A stretch of 64,000 bases of DNA from Desulfosporosinus acidiphilus SJ4 (GCF_000255115.2 NC_018068.1:1583977-1647976), one strand, 5' to 3'. Positions 8,790 through 18,811 are shown, numbered from the stretch's first letter. Made by a program: numbers and translations. Notes: a model not told the origin generated them from the sequence alone.

Positions 8790-9887
8790 TTAGTTGTTAA
8801 GTGGAAGCTGAATAGCACTGCTGGTCGTTGTTGTAGGAGGGGTAGGAGTGATAGAACTGTTTCCGATCCCAAGACGAGCATTAACACGATCGATTACCCA
8901 GTCAGGTAAGCCTATGTTTCCACCCAACACATTAACTTGCGGAGTAACTCCAGTCGTTCTGAGGGTAATAAGATAATCGCGAATTGCAGGTGGCAGCGCT
9001 TTGGCTTTAGGATCGACTAATAAGATGGGTGCATTGTTTTGTGCAGCTAAGGTACTGCCGGAAAGAGCATCGGCAAAATCGAAACCATTCGCTAAGTAGA
9101 TCTGCGTTGGATTAGGGTAAAATTTATACAAAATCTGAGATAAGGTTTCGAAACGATCCTGTCCGCCAAACCTTTGAATTTGGGCGTTAGGTGCAGCACT
9201 TTGGAGTTCCGTTTGAATGGAATTGTGCAAAACAAACGTCCCGCCGACAATATAAATATCCGATGGTTGATCCGAGGTAACGAAATCCTTTACAGTTTGC
9301 GGCAGTTGGTTAGGTCCGCATAATAGAATTGGCCATCCTTTGCTAGCAGCAATTGAAGCAACACCTAAAGCATCAGGGAAATCATAACCGCTGGCAATGA
9401 CGATCGGAGATCCAGTTGTAACATTGAGACTCTTGACAATAAGAGCATCGGTTGCAAAACGATCGGTTCCTCCCAAACGGGTTACGGTATAACCGGCATT
9501 TAGCAACCAGTCTTCAACTTTTCGAGGAACAACGGCAGTTCCCCCGACAATCGTAACAGCTCCACCAGATGTCATATGGTTCTTAATAAAGTTCAAGCTG
9601 GCCAGTGAGTCCTGCATGGTCGTGCCTACCAGGATAATGGGGGCTTGTTGCTTTGTCGCCAGTGTACTGGCCGCTAAAGCATCTGGAAAACTATAGGCAG
9701 AAGCAAGAATAACATTTTGCACTTGCTGTCCCTGAAATTCCTGACGAGCAATGGCTATGGATGTTTGGAATCGGTCTTGTCCGGCATAACGATTGTAAGT
9801 TGGAGCTGCTTGTACACTTCCAGCGAAAGAAAAGAGAAGCAGTGCACATGTTGTTATTACAGTTGCTAACTTTATGTTCTTTTTCAT
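8790..9887 (-). CDS. Secreted cell-wall-binding repeat (CWB2) protein
   Basis: The start at 9887 is set by AGGAGGG seven bases upstream and gives a clear signal peptide (MKKNIKLATVITTCALLLF, cleavage after SVQA). The mature protein is three CWB2 repeats: motifs NRYAGQDRFQTSIAIA, RLGGTDRFATDALI and RFGGQDRFETLSQI each open a repeat with a PDALAAS/ADALSGS helix. After residue about 340 there is only a short Thr/Pro-rich tail, so there is no effector domain; 365 residues. It probably binds anionic wall polymers as a surface-layer component. Same family as the larger protein at 5.3-7.7 kb. Confidence 0.88.
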   Translation of the reverse strand: MKKNIKLATVITTCALLLFSFAGSVQAAPTYNRYAGQDRFQTSIAIARQEFQGQQVQNVILASAYSFPDALAASTLATKQQAPIILVGTTMQDSLASLNFIKNHMTSGGAVTIVGGTAVVPRKVEDWLLNAGYTVTRLGGTDRFATDALIVKSLNVTTGSPIVIASGYDFPDALGVASIAASKGWPILLCGPNQLPQTVKDFVTSDQPSDIYIVGGTFVLHNSIQTELQSAAPNAQIQRFGGQDRFETLSQILYKFYPNPTQIYLANGFDFADALSGSTLAAQNNAPILLVDPKAKALPPAIRDYLITLRTTGVTPQVNVLGGNIGLPDWVIDRVNARLGIGNSSITPTPPTTTTSSAIQLPLNN

Positions 9888-10484
9888 TTCTTTACCCTCC
9901 TGATTTTTATATGGTGACTTCGGTAAGTAAATTTTATTATTCTGTAGCGATCCCTCCTGTTTTCGTTTGTAAATGATTAGTGTATTTAAAAGAGTAAGTA
10001 GTATTAATAACATATATAGTCTATTAAACGAAGCTGAGAGTTTCCTGAGAATGCCATAGGACTTAAGTCATATTTTGAATTTCAGAATTATTACTAAAGA
10101 ATAGACTAGACAGACTCCAGTATAAAAAATAAGTCTATTCTAAAGTTAACCCTTCGGTCCGAAACGATACTCTCTTTGGGGCTCGGAATTAAAAGCTGAG
10201 TTCCTGCCCTGTTGGATATTCTGTGTTGTTATCTAAGGCTATTGAGTTCCTTGCCACTGCATATCAAGAGATTAGAGAAGAATGATTGCTGTGAATTATA
10301 GAAGAAGCGATGATCACCATCGGAAGTCGCTAAAATTGGAATAAATTATAATATATAATCGATAGAAGTCATAACGTTGCTCTTTTTAAGAAGAAAGAGT
10401 CATTATTTATTATATCGTATCGAAAAATGAAGATATAGGTCGTAATATCTTATGACGGTTATATTTTTTTTTCATTGACAAGAG
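9888..10484. other. Gene-free stretch upstream of the CWB2 gene
   Basis: About 600 bases, AT-rich, without a supportable frame on either strand. It must contain the promoter of the minus-strand CWB2 gene; no box is clear enough to call. Confidence 0.5.
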
Positions 10485-10811
10485 TCAAACTAACCGTCCG
10501 GAGAAAATCAGCAAACCGAAACAAGTGAACTGGAGAGTAGACAATCGGGCCAGCCTATCCAAAGCTTTCCCATCCCCCCAAAGCTTCTTTTTATTGATGC
10601 GTTCCAGTAACTCAAAGACAATCATGAGAAAGGCCATATAGAGGCCATATATAATGTAATGCCACTCTATTCCGTGCCAAATTCCCATTATAAGAAAAAG
10701 CAAAAAGTAAAAAGTAAAAAGTAAAAAGTAACCGATAGCGGAAGCGGTGTAGCGCCTGTTAAAACGTTTCTTTTTGGCACTGTCGAGAACAAGTCCATGG
10801 ATTAGCTCGTC
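10485..10811 (-). pseudogene. 3' remnant of a dltB-like MBOAT acyltransferase gene
   Basis: Read on the minus strand from 10811, the frame gives a run ending in MGIWHGIEWHYIIYGLY and then a final IFSGRLV, the C-terminal part of DltB/MBOAT proteins, including the catalytic-His type WHG motif. A stop (10812-10814) closes the frame upstream, and no N-terminal 270-300 residues or other dlt genes are present. DltB normally D-alanylates teichoic acids together with DltA, C and D. Here only about 108 codons survive. Confidence 0.75.
10702..10729. repeat. Four tandem copies of a 7-base unit inside the dltB remnant
   Basis: AAAAAGT occurs four times in a row (28 bases). It lies in the frame of the MBOAT fragment, encoding a Phe/Leu/Tyr-rich part of a membrane helix. 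Because 7 is not a multiple of 3, gain or loss of one copy would shift the frame. Confidence 0.85.
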
Positions 10812-11038
10812 TTATTTCTATAGGTAAAATCCCTTTAACCGTGAATGATATGCCCCCCTTAATGTGAACTGCACTCCATTTGTTAGACAGAAAAGTATAT
10901 TCTAAACTGTGGCGCAGTTATCAGTTGTTTGCAATTATTGGTAATATTTGCTAGACTAACTTCGTTAGGTATTAAATCCTATCATGAGTTTTAGCGTAAT
11001 TTATTTAAGTTTGATAGCCATTATTTTGGAGTAAGCAG

Positions 11039-12358
11039 ATGATTAAACGTCTAAGTATGCGCTTTTTAATTTGTGGGATAATGTGGGTTGGACTTTATAC
11101 AGTTCAATGGGAGGGCCATAAGAACCAGCTCGTTTTGCCAGCTCTCATTCTTACGGGTATAGTCCTTCTTGGAAGTTTGCTGGAACAAGTCATAAACTAT
11201 CAAGGGGATCCCTATATTCTTCCAGTTGTTCAGGCTATTTTAGCTATCGGAATTGTATTTGTAGTACGAATTAGCCCAGACTCTGCAGTACGCCAATTCT
11301 GGTGGGTGATTATTGGCCAAATAATATTCTATGTGGTTCTATTGATAATTCGAGACTATCGTCAGTTAGGTAAGTATCGTTATCTTTCAGGGCTACTGGC
11401 AGTTGGATTGCTGTTGGCGACACTCTTATTCGGTTTTTCAGCCGGTGGAGCAAAAAGCTGGTTGAGAATCGCTGGAATTGGAATTGAACCAGAGGAATTT
11501 GTAAAACTGGCCTTACTACTATTTCTTACAACGTATTTGGAAGACAATGAAGAACTGTTAAGGATAGGGACCGTCCAAATAGGGAAATATTCGTTGCCTG
11601 ACTGGCGCACCATGGGGCCGTTTATGCTAATAGCTATATTTGTCTTAGGGATTTTAGCAGCTCAGAAGAGCTTAGGAGTAGCCTTGTTATTTTATTTGCT
11701 CTTCGTCCTTATGCTTTATGTTGTAACTGAGAGACCAATTTATCTAGCGATAGCTGTCCCAATTTTTTTACTTACAGGAACATTAGGTTATAAACTGTTT
11801 ACTCATGTGCGTGTCAGAGTTTCTGTGTGGATGAACCCTTGGCAGGACCCATCAGGAATGGGGTATCAAATTGCCCAATCTCTGTTCGCAATCGGTGGCG
11901 GAGGAATCTTAGGAACAGGGTTAGGTAATGGTATCGGTGCAGGAAGTGTACCCGTGGCCAGTTCGGATTTCATTTTCTCAATTATTGCGGAAGAGTTGGG
12001 GTTCATCGGGGCCATGGCGGTGCTATTACTTTTTCTTTTTGTTGTTATGCGAGCCTTTACGGTAAGCCTGAGAGCAAAAGATCGGTTTGGGCAAATATTA
12101 GCGGCAGGTATTGCGATTCTTATAGGGACGGAAACGTTGATTATTTTAGCTGGGGTTACTAAACTACTTCCTTTGACCGGTATACCACTTCCTTGGGTTA
12201 GTTATGGTGGAAGCTCAATCATAGTTCATTTTATCTTGCTAGGCGTGTTACTAAATATTTCAAACGCCACAGCAGTAGGTAATGATAAGAACATAAATGT
12301 AGTAAGAGAGTTGGGAAAACAGACAAAATTAAAATCAGCTGCTAAAAATAACTATTGA
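11039..12358 (+). CDS. FtsW/RodA/SpoVE-family (SEDS) peptidoglycan polymerase
   Basis: A 439-residue polytopic protein with about ten membrane helices. SEDS hallmarks are visible: GGAKSWLRIAGIGIEPEEFVKL near residue 140, the extracellular loop with WMNPWQDPSGMGYQIAQS near 270, GTGLGNGIGAG, the FIFSIIAEELGFIGA motif, and PLTGIPLPWVSYGGSS near the end. This family polymerises glycan strands from lipid II, usually with a class B PBP. The flanks contain no PBP, so which process it serves (elongation, division, sporulation) cannot be told. GGAG precedes the ATG. It appears monocistronic, with a terminator at 12507. Confidence 0.93.
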   Translation: MIKRLSMRFLICGIMWVGLYTVQWEGHKNQLVLPALILTGIVLLGSLLEQVINYQGDPYILPVVQAILAIGIVFVVRISPDSAVRQFWWVIIGQIIFYVVLLIIRDYRQLGKYRYLSGLLAVGLLLATLLFGFSAGGAKSWLRIAGIGIEPEEFVKLALLLFLTTYLEDNEELLRIGTVQIGKYSLPDWRTMGPFMLIAIFVLGILAAQKSLGVALLFYLLFVLMLYVVTERPIYLAIAVPIFLLTGTLGYKLFTHVRVRVSVWMNPWQDPSGMGYQIAQSLFAIGGGGILGTGLGNGIGAGSVPVASSDFIFSIIAEELGFIGAMAVLLLFLFVVMRAFTVSLRAKDRFGQILAAGIAILIGTETLIILAGVTKLLPLTGIPLPWVSYGGSSIIVHFILLGVLLNISNATAVGNDKNINVVRELGKQTKLKSAAKNNY

Positions 12359-12506
12359 GAGAACTAAGCCCCCAAATAAAACCATAATTGGAGAGGATTA
12401 TTATCTGGCATGATGAGATGTTTTTTTCAGCTTTGATTTGTTGCCGAGTATCAGTTATTTAACCTTCAAACTTAAAACAAAGAGTGTTTGAAAACACAAC
12501 CGAGAG

Positions 12507-12542
12507 AAACCGCTAGAAATCATAAGAATTCAGCGGTTTTTC
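12507..12542 (+). terminator. Terminator after the SEDS gene
   Basis: AAACCGCT (12507-12514) pairs with AGCGGTTT (12532-12539), followed by a T run. It lies in the 380-base gap before the YibE/F genes; the rest of that gap shows nothing coding. Confidence 0.7.
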
Positions 12543-12739
12543 TGCACATATTGAAGGAAAATAGTATAATTAAGACTAGGAAAGAACAATTGGTCAGGTG
12601 TTTCCAAATTGTCAAAGCCGGGGAAGAAAGTACATAGCCAAGTTGTTTTTAAGAAGTATAATCAGAACCAACTGAGCTTACCGATGGGTTTAGAAAGTCA
12701 AATTCCTCCCAATTATACAGTAGAGAAGGATTAATAGAG

Positions 12740-13882
12740 ATGACGGGAATACCTTTTGAAATTAATAAACTTAAGAAATATATTAAAGATTATATAAAGT
12801 ATAATAACTACAAACAACATCTTATTATTACAATTCTGTTAATTATTAGCATAGTTTGTCTTTGTCTTAAATTTAGCAATGAAAATTATTATGATAAGAC
12901 AATTGCTAAAATTACCTCAATAACTACCAAAAATTCCAATAATGAACAAATTAAAGAGCAACAAGTTAACGCAATTATTATGAACGGAGCTTATAAAGGA
13001 GAAAAAATTCAACTGCAGAATTCATCAACGTATTCTCATGCTACCGACTTGGATTTAAAATTAAATAATGAGGTTTTCGTCAAACTTCAAGTAAATCAGG
13101 ATAATAAGATTACAGCCGCCGTAATCCTAGATCTTAAACGGGATACATATCTTGCTTATGTTTGTATTTTATTTGTTTTGTTAATTTCTTTAATAGGAGG
13201 GGTTAAGGGATTAAGGTCTTTGACCAGCGCAATTATCAATGCGGTTATTATTTTTGTCGTTATCAGATTAATTTTACTTGGGTATAACATTATAGTTATT
13301 GCCTCATTGGCATGTATTATATTTATTATTGGGTCTTTATTATTGGCAACCGGAATACAAAAAAAGACTTTCGCCGCAATCTTAAGTACGATGGTTGGTA
13401 CTCTTATTTCCATGTTAATAACTTATACCGTAATAACGCTCTTGCATGCAAACGGAATCCATTACGAAGAAATGGAGTTTTTTAATTTTCCACCGGAACA
13501 AATATTTATGGCCGAGATATTAATTGGTACTTTAGGAGCAATCATGGATATTGCTATTTCAATTTCGTCGTCTCTACAGGAAATTTATAATAAAAATCCT
13601 TTAATAGAGAAGAATACCCTTCTAAAATCAGGGTTAGAGGTTGGGCAAGATATTATGGGTACGATGTCCAATACGTTAATTTTTGCTTATATTAGTGGAA
13701 GTATCCCTATTATTTTACTCAGATTAATCAATGATGTTTCGATTCTTGATATAATGAATATCAATATCTCTCTTGAAGTCGTACGGGCTCTTACCGGATG
13801 TATTGGAATTGTTATCAGTGTTCCTGTGAGCATCTATATTTCTGTGTTTCTGCTGAAAAGAAATAAAATTGGAGAATTTTGA
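12740..13882 (+). CDS. YibE/F-family membrane protein (first of pair)
   Basis: A 380-residue protein: one N-terminal membrane helix (residues about 27-45), an extracytoplasmic beta-rich domain (about 50-135), then seven to eight membrane helices. The YibE/F signature is clear: EILIGTLGAIMDIAISISSS followed by SGLEVGQDIMGTMSNTLIFAYISG. No biochemical role is established for the family. The next gene starts three bases after the stop and belongs to the same family, so the pair is an operon and may form a heteromeric complex. Strikingly low GC compared with neighbours. Confidence 0.85.
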   Translation: MTGIPFEINKLKKYIKDYIKYNNYKQHLIITILLIISIVCLCLKFSNENYYDKTIAKITSITTKNSNNEQIKEQQVNAIIMNGAYKGEKIQLQNSSTYSHATDLDLKLNNEVFVKLQVNQDNKITAAVILDLKRDTYLAYVCILFVLLISLIGGVKGLRSLTSAIINAVIIFVVIRLILLGYNIIVIASLACIIFIIGSLLLATGIQKKTFAAILSTMVGTLISMLITYTVITLLHANGIHYEEMEFFNFPPEQIFMAEILIGTLGAIMDIAISISSSLQEIYNKNPLIEKNTLLKSGLEVGQDIMGTMSNTLIFAYISGSIPIILLRLINDVSILDIMNINISLEVVRALTGCIGIVISVPVSIYISVFLLKRNKIGEF

Positions 13883-13885
13883 ATT

Positions 13886-14665
13886 ATGAATGTCTCAGCT
13901 ATTCTATTAATAATTCTATTGTTCCTTATGGTCATTATTGGAGGTGAAAAAGGGGCAAACTCCTTCTTAAGTTTATGTTTAAACTTCGTAACCTTTTTTG
14001 CTATGCTGATGCTAATAACTAATCAGCTTGACCCGATCAAAGTGACCATCATTGGGTGCATTGTTATTAGCTCCATGACTTTATTTATTATTAATGGTAT
14101 TAATAATAAATCTATATCATCACTATTATCTGTAATATTAGTTGTAATTTTAACAATGCTATTAACTTACAAAATGGGAACAGACGCAAATATACAGGGA
14201 TTTAACATTGAACAATTGGAGTATATTCCAATACAAACATCTGGCATTCCCTTGAATTTTTCTAAAGTAGTGTTTTGTGAGATTTTATTGGGATTGTTGG
14301 GCGCTATAATTGATGTCTCCATCTCGATCTCTTCTTCCATGAATGAACTATATAAAAATAGCTTAAATATTACTAAGAGTAGTTTATTCAAGTCAGGATT
14401 TAACATTGGTCAAGATATTCTGGGAACAATGACAAACACCTTGCTTTTCGCTTATATCGGAGGATTTATGACATTAATTATCAGGTTTGTAAAGCTTAAC
14501 TACTCTATTCTAGACATGTTAAATTCTAAAGCATTTTGCTCAGAAGTCTTTCAGATTATGTGCTGTGGCATAGGTATTATTCTAATAATTCCTATTACCG
14601 CATTTATTTCCTCAACAATTATATTTTTACAATCAGACAGGCTAAAGAATGACTTTTTCGATTAA
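13886..14665 (+). CDS. YibE/F-family membrane protein (second of pair)
   Basis: A 259-residue protein lacking the extracytoplasmic domain of its neighbour but with the same core: CEILLGLLGAIIDVSISISS and SGFNIGQDILGTMTNTLLFAYIGG, within seven or so membrane helices. It is three bases after the first YibE/F gene; the upstream ribosome binding site is GGAGAA within the end of that gene. The order long-then-short YibE/F is common in Firmicutes. Function unknown; codon use is as AT-rich as its partner. Confidence 0.85.
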   Translation: MNVSAILLIILLFLMVIIGGEKGANSFLSLCLNFVTFFAMLMLITNQLDPIKVTIIGCIVISSMTLFIINGINNKSISSLLSVILVVILTMLLTYKMGTDANIQGFNIEQLEYIPIQTSGIPLNFSKVVFCEILLGLLGAIIDVSISISSSMNELYKNSLNITKSSLFKSGFNIGQDILGTMTNTLLFAYIGGFMTLIIRFVKLNYSILDMLNSKAFCSEVFQIMCCGIGIILIIPITAFISSTIIFLQSDRLKNDFFD

Positions 14666-14836
14666 CTATTGAAATATAAACCTTGCACTTAGGAGGGTAT
14701 CCTTCATGGCAGATCATTTCTACTAATTCGCCCCGAAGATATATGGTATGGAGGGATCTAAGACTTTGATTTATTTATAAATCTAAGTTTAATATATTAT
14801 TGTCAAAAATCCCTCCGTAGCAGTATTGCTACAGTG

Positions 14837-15184
14837 TTTTCGGCTACGATACTTCCGATCGCTACAGCATTTTACGTATGCGAAGCATTTGGATTTGAAG
14901 CAGGAATTGATAAGAAACTCAAAGAAGCTCCCCAATTTTATACACTATTTACTGCGATCTTGATAATTTCTGTGGGCATTATCCTGATACCAAATGCCCC
15001 GCTTATCTTGATAAGCTTATGGTCACAGGTCTTAAATGGTGTATTGCTGCCTGTCGTACTCATTTGTATGATGCTTTTAATCAATAACAAGGAGATCATG
15101 GGCGAGCATACGAACAAGCTATTTCATAATATCGTCGGATGGACTACCACTATTATTTTAATTGGTTTAACGATTGCACTTCTT
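14837..15184 (+). pseudogene. 3' fragment of an Nramp-related (NrmT-like) metal transporter, copy 1
   Basis: The frame reads ATILPIATAFYVCEAFGFEAG through PNAPLILISLWSQVLNGVLLP to the last helix TTIILIGLTIALL, the C-terminal third of Nramp relatives of the magnesium/manganese type. There is no start codon with RBS and the first two thirds are absent. A GTAGCA/TGCTAC hairpin sits at the 5' break (14817-14832). At about 15184 the homology stops abruptly and an antisense CDF fragment begins. A second, more decayed copy of the same segment lies at 19.4-19.7 kb. Confidence 0.8.
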
Positions 15185-15490
15185 AAGATAAGACAGGCGA
15201 GAATTGAACTTAATAGGGTATCAATCCTTGACCAGTGAGTAAAATAAATGATTACGCCCCCGATTAGTACCCCTAAATCTGCCAGCGCATCTCCAGCAAA
15301 ATGGAGAAAGGCACTTTTTACATTTAAATTTTGGGTGTTTTGCCTAAGATTAAGGACAATTAGAAGATTAACAATCATCCCAGCAATTGCCACGATGATC
15401 ATTCCTTCAGGTTTAACAGCTTCCAGACCTTTTTTCTACCAAATAAACAAGGGCTAAAGCAATAAGTGATAATGAATGTGGGGATCATTG
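15185..15490 (-). pseudogene. Internal fragment of a CDF (CzcD/ZitB-like) cation efflux gene
   Basis: On the minus strand the frame from 15402 reads IVNLLIVLNLRQNTQNLNVK, then AFLHFAGDALADLGVLIGG, the TM4-TM5 region of cation diffusion facilitators with its HxxxD metal-site motif. Upstream of a frameshift near 15430, SLSLIALALVYLVEK gives the preceding helix. The fragment breaks into the Nramp remnant at about 15185. Both ends of the gene are missing. Confidence 0.75.
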
Positions 15491-15642
15491 CTCCTATGTG
15501 ATTCCTGGGTCTATAAACATCCATAGAATTAAAGAATCTCAAGTTGAGTTCCTTATTTAACCGGTTGAGGTTAATGTTCCTGATTTTCTCTCATGAATGG
15601 CTATCCCCATTCATACAAAACACCATCCTAGGATTTTTAACA

Positions 15643-15668
15643 AAGCCGGGGTATGCCCCCGGCTTATT
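15643..15668. terminator. GC-rich hairpin before the IS91-like element
   Basis: AAGCCGGGG pairs with CCCCCGGCTT around TATG and is followed by TATTTAATT. It could be a terminator or part of the left end of the insertion element. Confidence 0.5.
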
Positions 15669-15734
15669 TAATTAATCAGAAAGTATAAGTTTTGGGGGAT
15701 CCCCCTTTACTTGCGCGTTTGGTAAAATGGAGCT

Positions 15735-17033
15735 ATGGAAACGAACATTTTGAGATGGATATTTTTCGATGAGCATAAACATTGGGATCGATTTGTAGAA
15801 AAATACGGAATTCGAATAAGACCGATCGTGATTAAAGAAGTCGAGAAGTTTCGTAATTGTGGCAACCCTAAAAATGGGTTTAAGCTCTTAGTCTGTGAAG
15901 GCTGTCATGACATTCGAATCGTTCCCTATCGTTGTAAGGGGAGATTTTGCACAACATGTTCGAGTGGAGAAACCGAGGAATGGAGCCGAATGATGGCAGA
16001 AGATGTTATGCAGGTTAATCATCGACATGTCATTTTTACAATAGACGAAGGGCTAAGAGTTATCTTTCAAAAACACCGAAAGTTGCTAAAACCCCTAATG
16101 GATGAAGCGGTAAGAATTGTTCAAGAGTGGTTTAAGAAGAAGTTCAAATTAACTCCGGGAGTCATTGCAGGACTTCATACGTTTGGATCTCGAATTAACT
16201 TCAACCCGCATGTCCATATGCTTGTGACAATGGGTGGAATGAAGCAAAGTGGAGAATGGAAAACCTATGACTATATCCCTTTTTCAATGTTACGAAAGCA
16301 ATGGCAAACTGTCGTAATAAAACTAATCCGTAGTCACTTAAACGAAGGGGAAAAGAAGAAAGTACAACCCTTATTACAGAAGGCCTATTCAGCAAATGGA
16401 GAAGGTTTCTATGTCTATGCCCCGAAACAGAAAGGAAATGTAAAAGTACAACTCGGATATATAGGTCGTTATATTCGTCGACCCGCCATTGCATTGCATC
16501 GGATTGAGGAATATGACGGTCAATATGTTACATTCAAGTATCACGACAAAAATGACGGACAAGAGAAGCGAGAAACGCTAACAGTAGAAGAGTTTATCTC
16601 GCGATTGATCGTACACATTCCAGATGAACAATTTAAAACGATTTGATACTACGGTGTTTACTCTCGTAGGATTAAAACGCTATGCAAAACCCTTGTTTCT
16701 GCCTGGCAGAAAGAAGTGAGGAAGTGGATCGTCAAAGTTAAGAAGACAGTAACACGTAGGAAATGGGAAGAACGAATCAAAGAACAAACGGGAAAAGACC
16801 CAATGGAATGTCCTCATTGTCAGTGTTATTATGAATACAAGGGTGAAGTCTGTCTAAAAGAGGGACAACTTAAAATTAAGCATGCGAGATGTGAGACAAG
16901 TAGAGCATGCCTAGAAAGGATGATCTATAATTTCACCGGTATCCCAAAAACGAAAACCCCGCAAAAAGAAGAAGGCTCAAAGCGAGAAGAGCCTTCTAAA
17001 GAGTTCAGTCAATTACATTTGTTTGCAGTGTAA
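15735..17033 (+). pseudogene. IS91-type transposase interrupted by one in-frame TGA
   Basis: The N-terminal half has a Cys-rich zinc-binding region (CEGCHD, CKGRFCTTC, residues about 55-80) and an HUH motif in INFNPHVHMLVT near residue 158. At 16644-16646 a TGA interrupts the frame; the same frame continues at once with YYGVYSRR, which holds the catalytic tyrosine motif, and then a second Cys-rich segment (CPHCQCYYEY). Both halves are in one frame, so a single CGA-to-TGA change is the simplest cause. Unless read through, no intact transposase is made. AGGATCC-rich upstream sequence has no strong RBS. Confidence 0.85.
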
Positions 17034-17208
17034 TGAACAAGAGGCGATCCCTTTAGAAGTTGTAAGGAAATTTGACGCTATGGATGATGGGGATCCAACT
17101 GTGCCACCGCAGTTTAGTTGTGAGAAATGCGGTGGGGAGATGTATCCGGAGTATTATAAAGGACTTCATGGTTGCGAATATAAAATTTCGGATGTTAGAG
17201 AAAAATAA
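17023..17208 (+). CDS. Small zinc-ribbon passenger protein of the IS91-like element
   Basis: A 61-residue frame overlapping the transposase end by 11 bases, with CNEQ near the start and CEKCGGEMYPEYY in the middle, the look of a zinc ribbon. Frames of this type often trail IS91-family transposases in Bacilli (from memory). It ends just before the element's terminal hairpin. No ribosome binding site of its own is visible, so translation would depend on coupling. Confidence 0.5.
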   Translation: MQCNEQEAIPLEVVRKFDAMDDGDPTVPPQFSCEKCGGEMYPEYYKGLHGCEYKISDVREK

Positions 17209-17213
17209 AAGGA

Positions 17214-17235
17214 CCGAGGCGCAGCCTCGGTTTTT
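17214..17235 (+). terminator. Terminal hairpin of the IS91-like element
   Basis: CCGAGGC/GCCTCGG with a three-base loop followed by TTTTTC: a good rho-independent terminator for + transcription. Confidence 0.8.
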
Positions 17236-17259
17236 CTTAGATGTTGGTTGATTCCATGA

Positions 17260-18609
17260 TTAGTTTCCGATAAACGGTATACTACCTCCAAGTGTTTGAT
17301 AGATAAGTAAAAGGTTTAGAAACGAGATGACCACTGCACAAATAATTGATAAAGAAGTTATCAGCTTTTTGTTAACCAAGACTCCCATAATATCTTTACG
17401 CTTTGTAAAATAAATCAGAGCTATAATTGGGATTGGTAAAACGATACTTAATATCACCTGACTAATAACTAATGTCTGGGTGGGATCAACTCCTAATGCC
17501 ACAATGATCACTGTGGGCAACATAGTAACAATACGGCGTACCCAGACAGGTATACTAAATCCGACGAATCCCTGCATGATCACTTGGCCACCCATAGTAC
17601 CGACCACAGAACTGGAAATACCGGAGAAAAGTAATGATATTAAGAAAACACTTGCCGATGCCGAACCGAGAATTGGAGTTAATGTTTTATAGGCCGATTG
17701 AATATCAGCGACACCGCTATTACCCGTAGAATGGAACGCAGCTGCAGCCGTGTACATCATAGCAACATTAATTAATCCGGCAAAACCCAAGGCTATGAAT
17801 ACTTCTTTAGTGTTGAATTTTTGAAGTTGAATCTTTTCGTGATCATTCTGTGGCACAACTCTGTTTTGGGTTAATCCCGAATGGAGATAGATTGCATGGG
17901 GCATAACGGTTGCTCCAATAACTCCGACGGCAAGCATTATGCTTTCACTGTTACCAAGCCAAGGAACAACACAATGGTATGCAACCTGAGAAAAGTTAGG
18001 ACGAGAAAAAATTGTTTCGATCATATAACAGGCGCCGATCATGACCGCAAAGGCAGCAATAAATTTTTCCAAGGGCCTGAATCCGAAACGATCCAGCATT
18101 AGAATCAAATAAGTGGCTAAACCGGTCAAAATGGTGGCATAAAGCATTGGAATGCCAAACAATAAATTTAACCCTAGGGTTGCCCCCAAGAATTCTGCAA
18201 GATCGGTCGCCATCGCAGCTATTTCAGATACTCCCCACATGGAATAGGACATTCGTTTCGAAAAGTAAGTTCTGCAAAGTTCTGGCAAGTTCTTGCCCGT
18301 TGCAATACCGAGTTTAGCTGACATGTTTTGTAAGAGCATCGCCATCAGATTGGCGAGAACGACGACCCATAACATGTTATATCCGAACAAGGAACCACTT
18401 TGAATGTTGGTGGCAAAGTTTCCTGGATCAATGTAAGCAACAGAGGCGATGAAAGCTGGACCCAAAAACGGGAGCAAGGCCCTGATTCCTTTACGCTTTC
18501 CCATTATAGCTGAACGGCAAGCCTCTATGGTCTTATTCGTGTCGTTTAACTTTAAGGGAATTGAAACATTGCGAGTTACACCCTGAGAAATATTAAACCC
18601 ATCACTCAT
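17260..18609 (-). CDS. mntH: Nramp-family divalent metal (Mn/Fe) importer MntH
   Basis: A full-length 449-residue proton-coupled metal importer. The TM1 motif DPGN is at residues 61-64, and the TM6 motif GATVMPHAIYLHS follows near residue 240; together these give the Asp, Asn and Met ligands that select transition metals. Eleven helices are discernible after a 45-residue cytosolic N-terminal extension. GGAGGT six bases before the ATG fixes the start. It is divergent from an mntR-type gene 200 bases away, so Mn-dependent repression from that intergenic region is likely. This is the only intact Nramp gene among four Nramp sequences in the window. Confidence 0.94.
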   Translation of the reverse strand: MSDGFNISQGVTRNVSIPLKLNDTNKTIEACRSAIMGKRKGIRALLPFLGPAFIASVAYIDPGNFATNIQSGSLFGYNMLWVVVLANLMAMLLQNMSAKLGIATGKNLPELCRTYFSKRMSYSMWGVSEIAAMATDLAEFLGATLGLNLLFGIPMLYATILTGLATYLILMLDRFGFRPLEKFIAAFAVMIGACYMIETIFSRPNFSQVAYHCVVPWLGNSESIMLAVGVIGATVMPHAIYLHSGLTQNRVVPQNDHEKIQLQKFNTKEVFIALGFAGLINVAMMYTAAAAFHSTGNSGVADIQSAYKTLTPILGSASASVFLISLLFSGISSSVVGTMGGQVIMQGFVGFSIPVWVRRIVTMLPTVIIVALGVDPTQTLVISQVILSIVLPIPIIALIYFTKRKDIMGVLVNKKLITSLSIICAVVISFLNLLLIYQTLGGSIPFIGN

Positions 18610-18811
18610 TGAAATGTACCTCCTCGATAGTTATCCTAATTACACCCCGATTTGTTTAATATGATTTTTAAAGCATGGCAAATTAAGTGTAAGAAATATG
18701 AAATTAGCGAATATAATAAAGCAACTTGGATTGAGACCAACCTAAATATCACTTCACTTCCTTGGATAACATTTGTTTGATTCAGGGTACTTTTTAGAAG
18801 GGGTGTAAAAA

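Larger units (their letters stand above)
15700..17235 (+). mobile_element. IS91-family-type insertion element (ends approximate)
   Basis: Contains an HUH/Y-type transposase gene and a small trailing zinc-ribbon frame, bounded on the right by a CCGAGGC/GCCTCGG hairpin (17214-17230), a feature typical of IS91 termini and terminators. The left end is not defined; no inverted repeats are expected in this family. It lies among metal-transporter fragments, consistent with a role in the rearrangements. Confidence 0.65.

Noticed and set aside
15124-15402. Intact 92-codon CDF-like gene on the minus strand
   Set aside because: Only codons above about 15185 resemble CDF; the rest is antisense to the Nramp fragment, and the N-terminal part is frameshifted, so it is a fragment.
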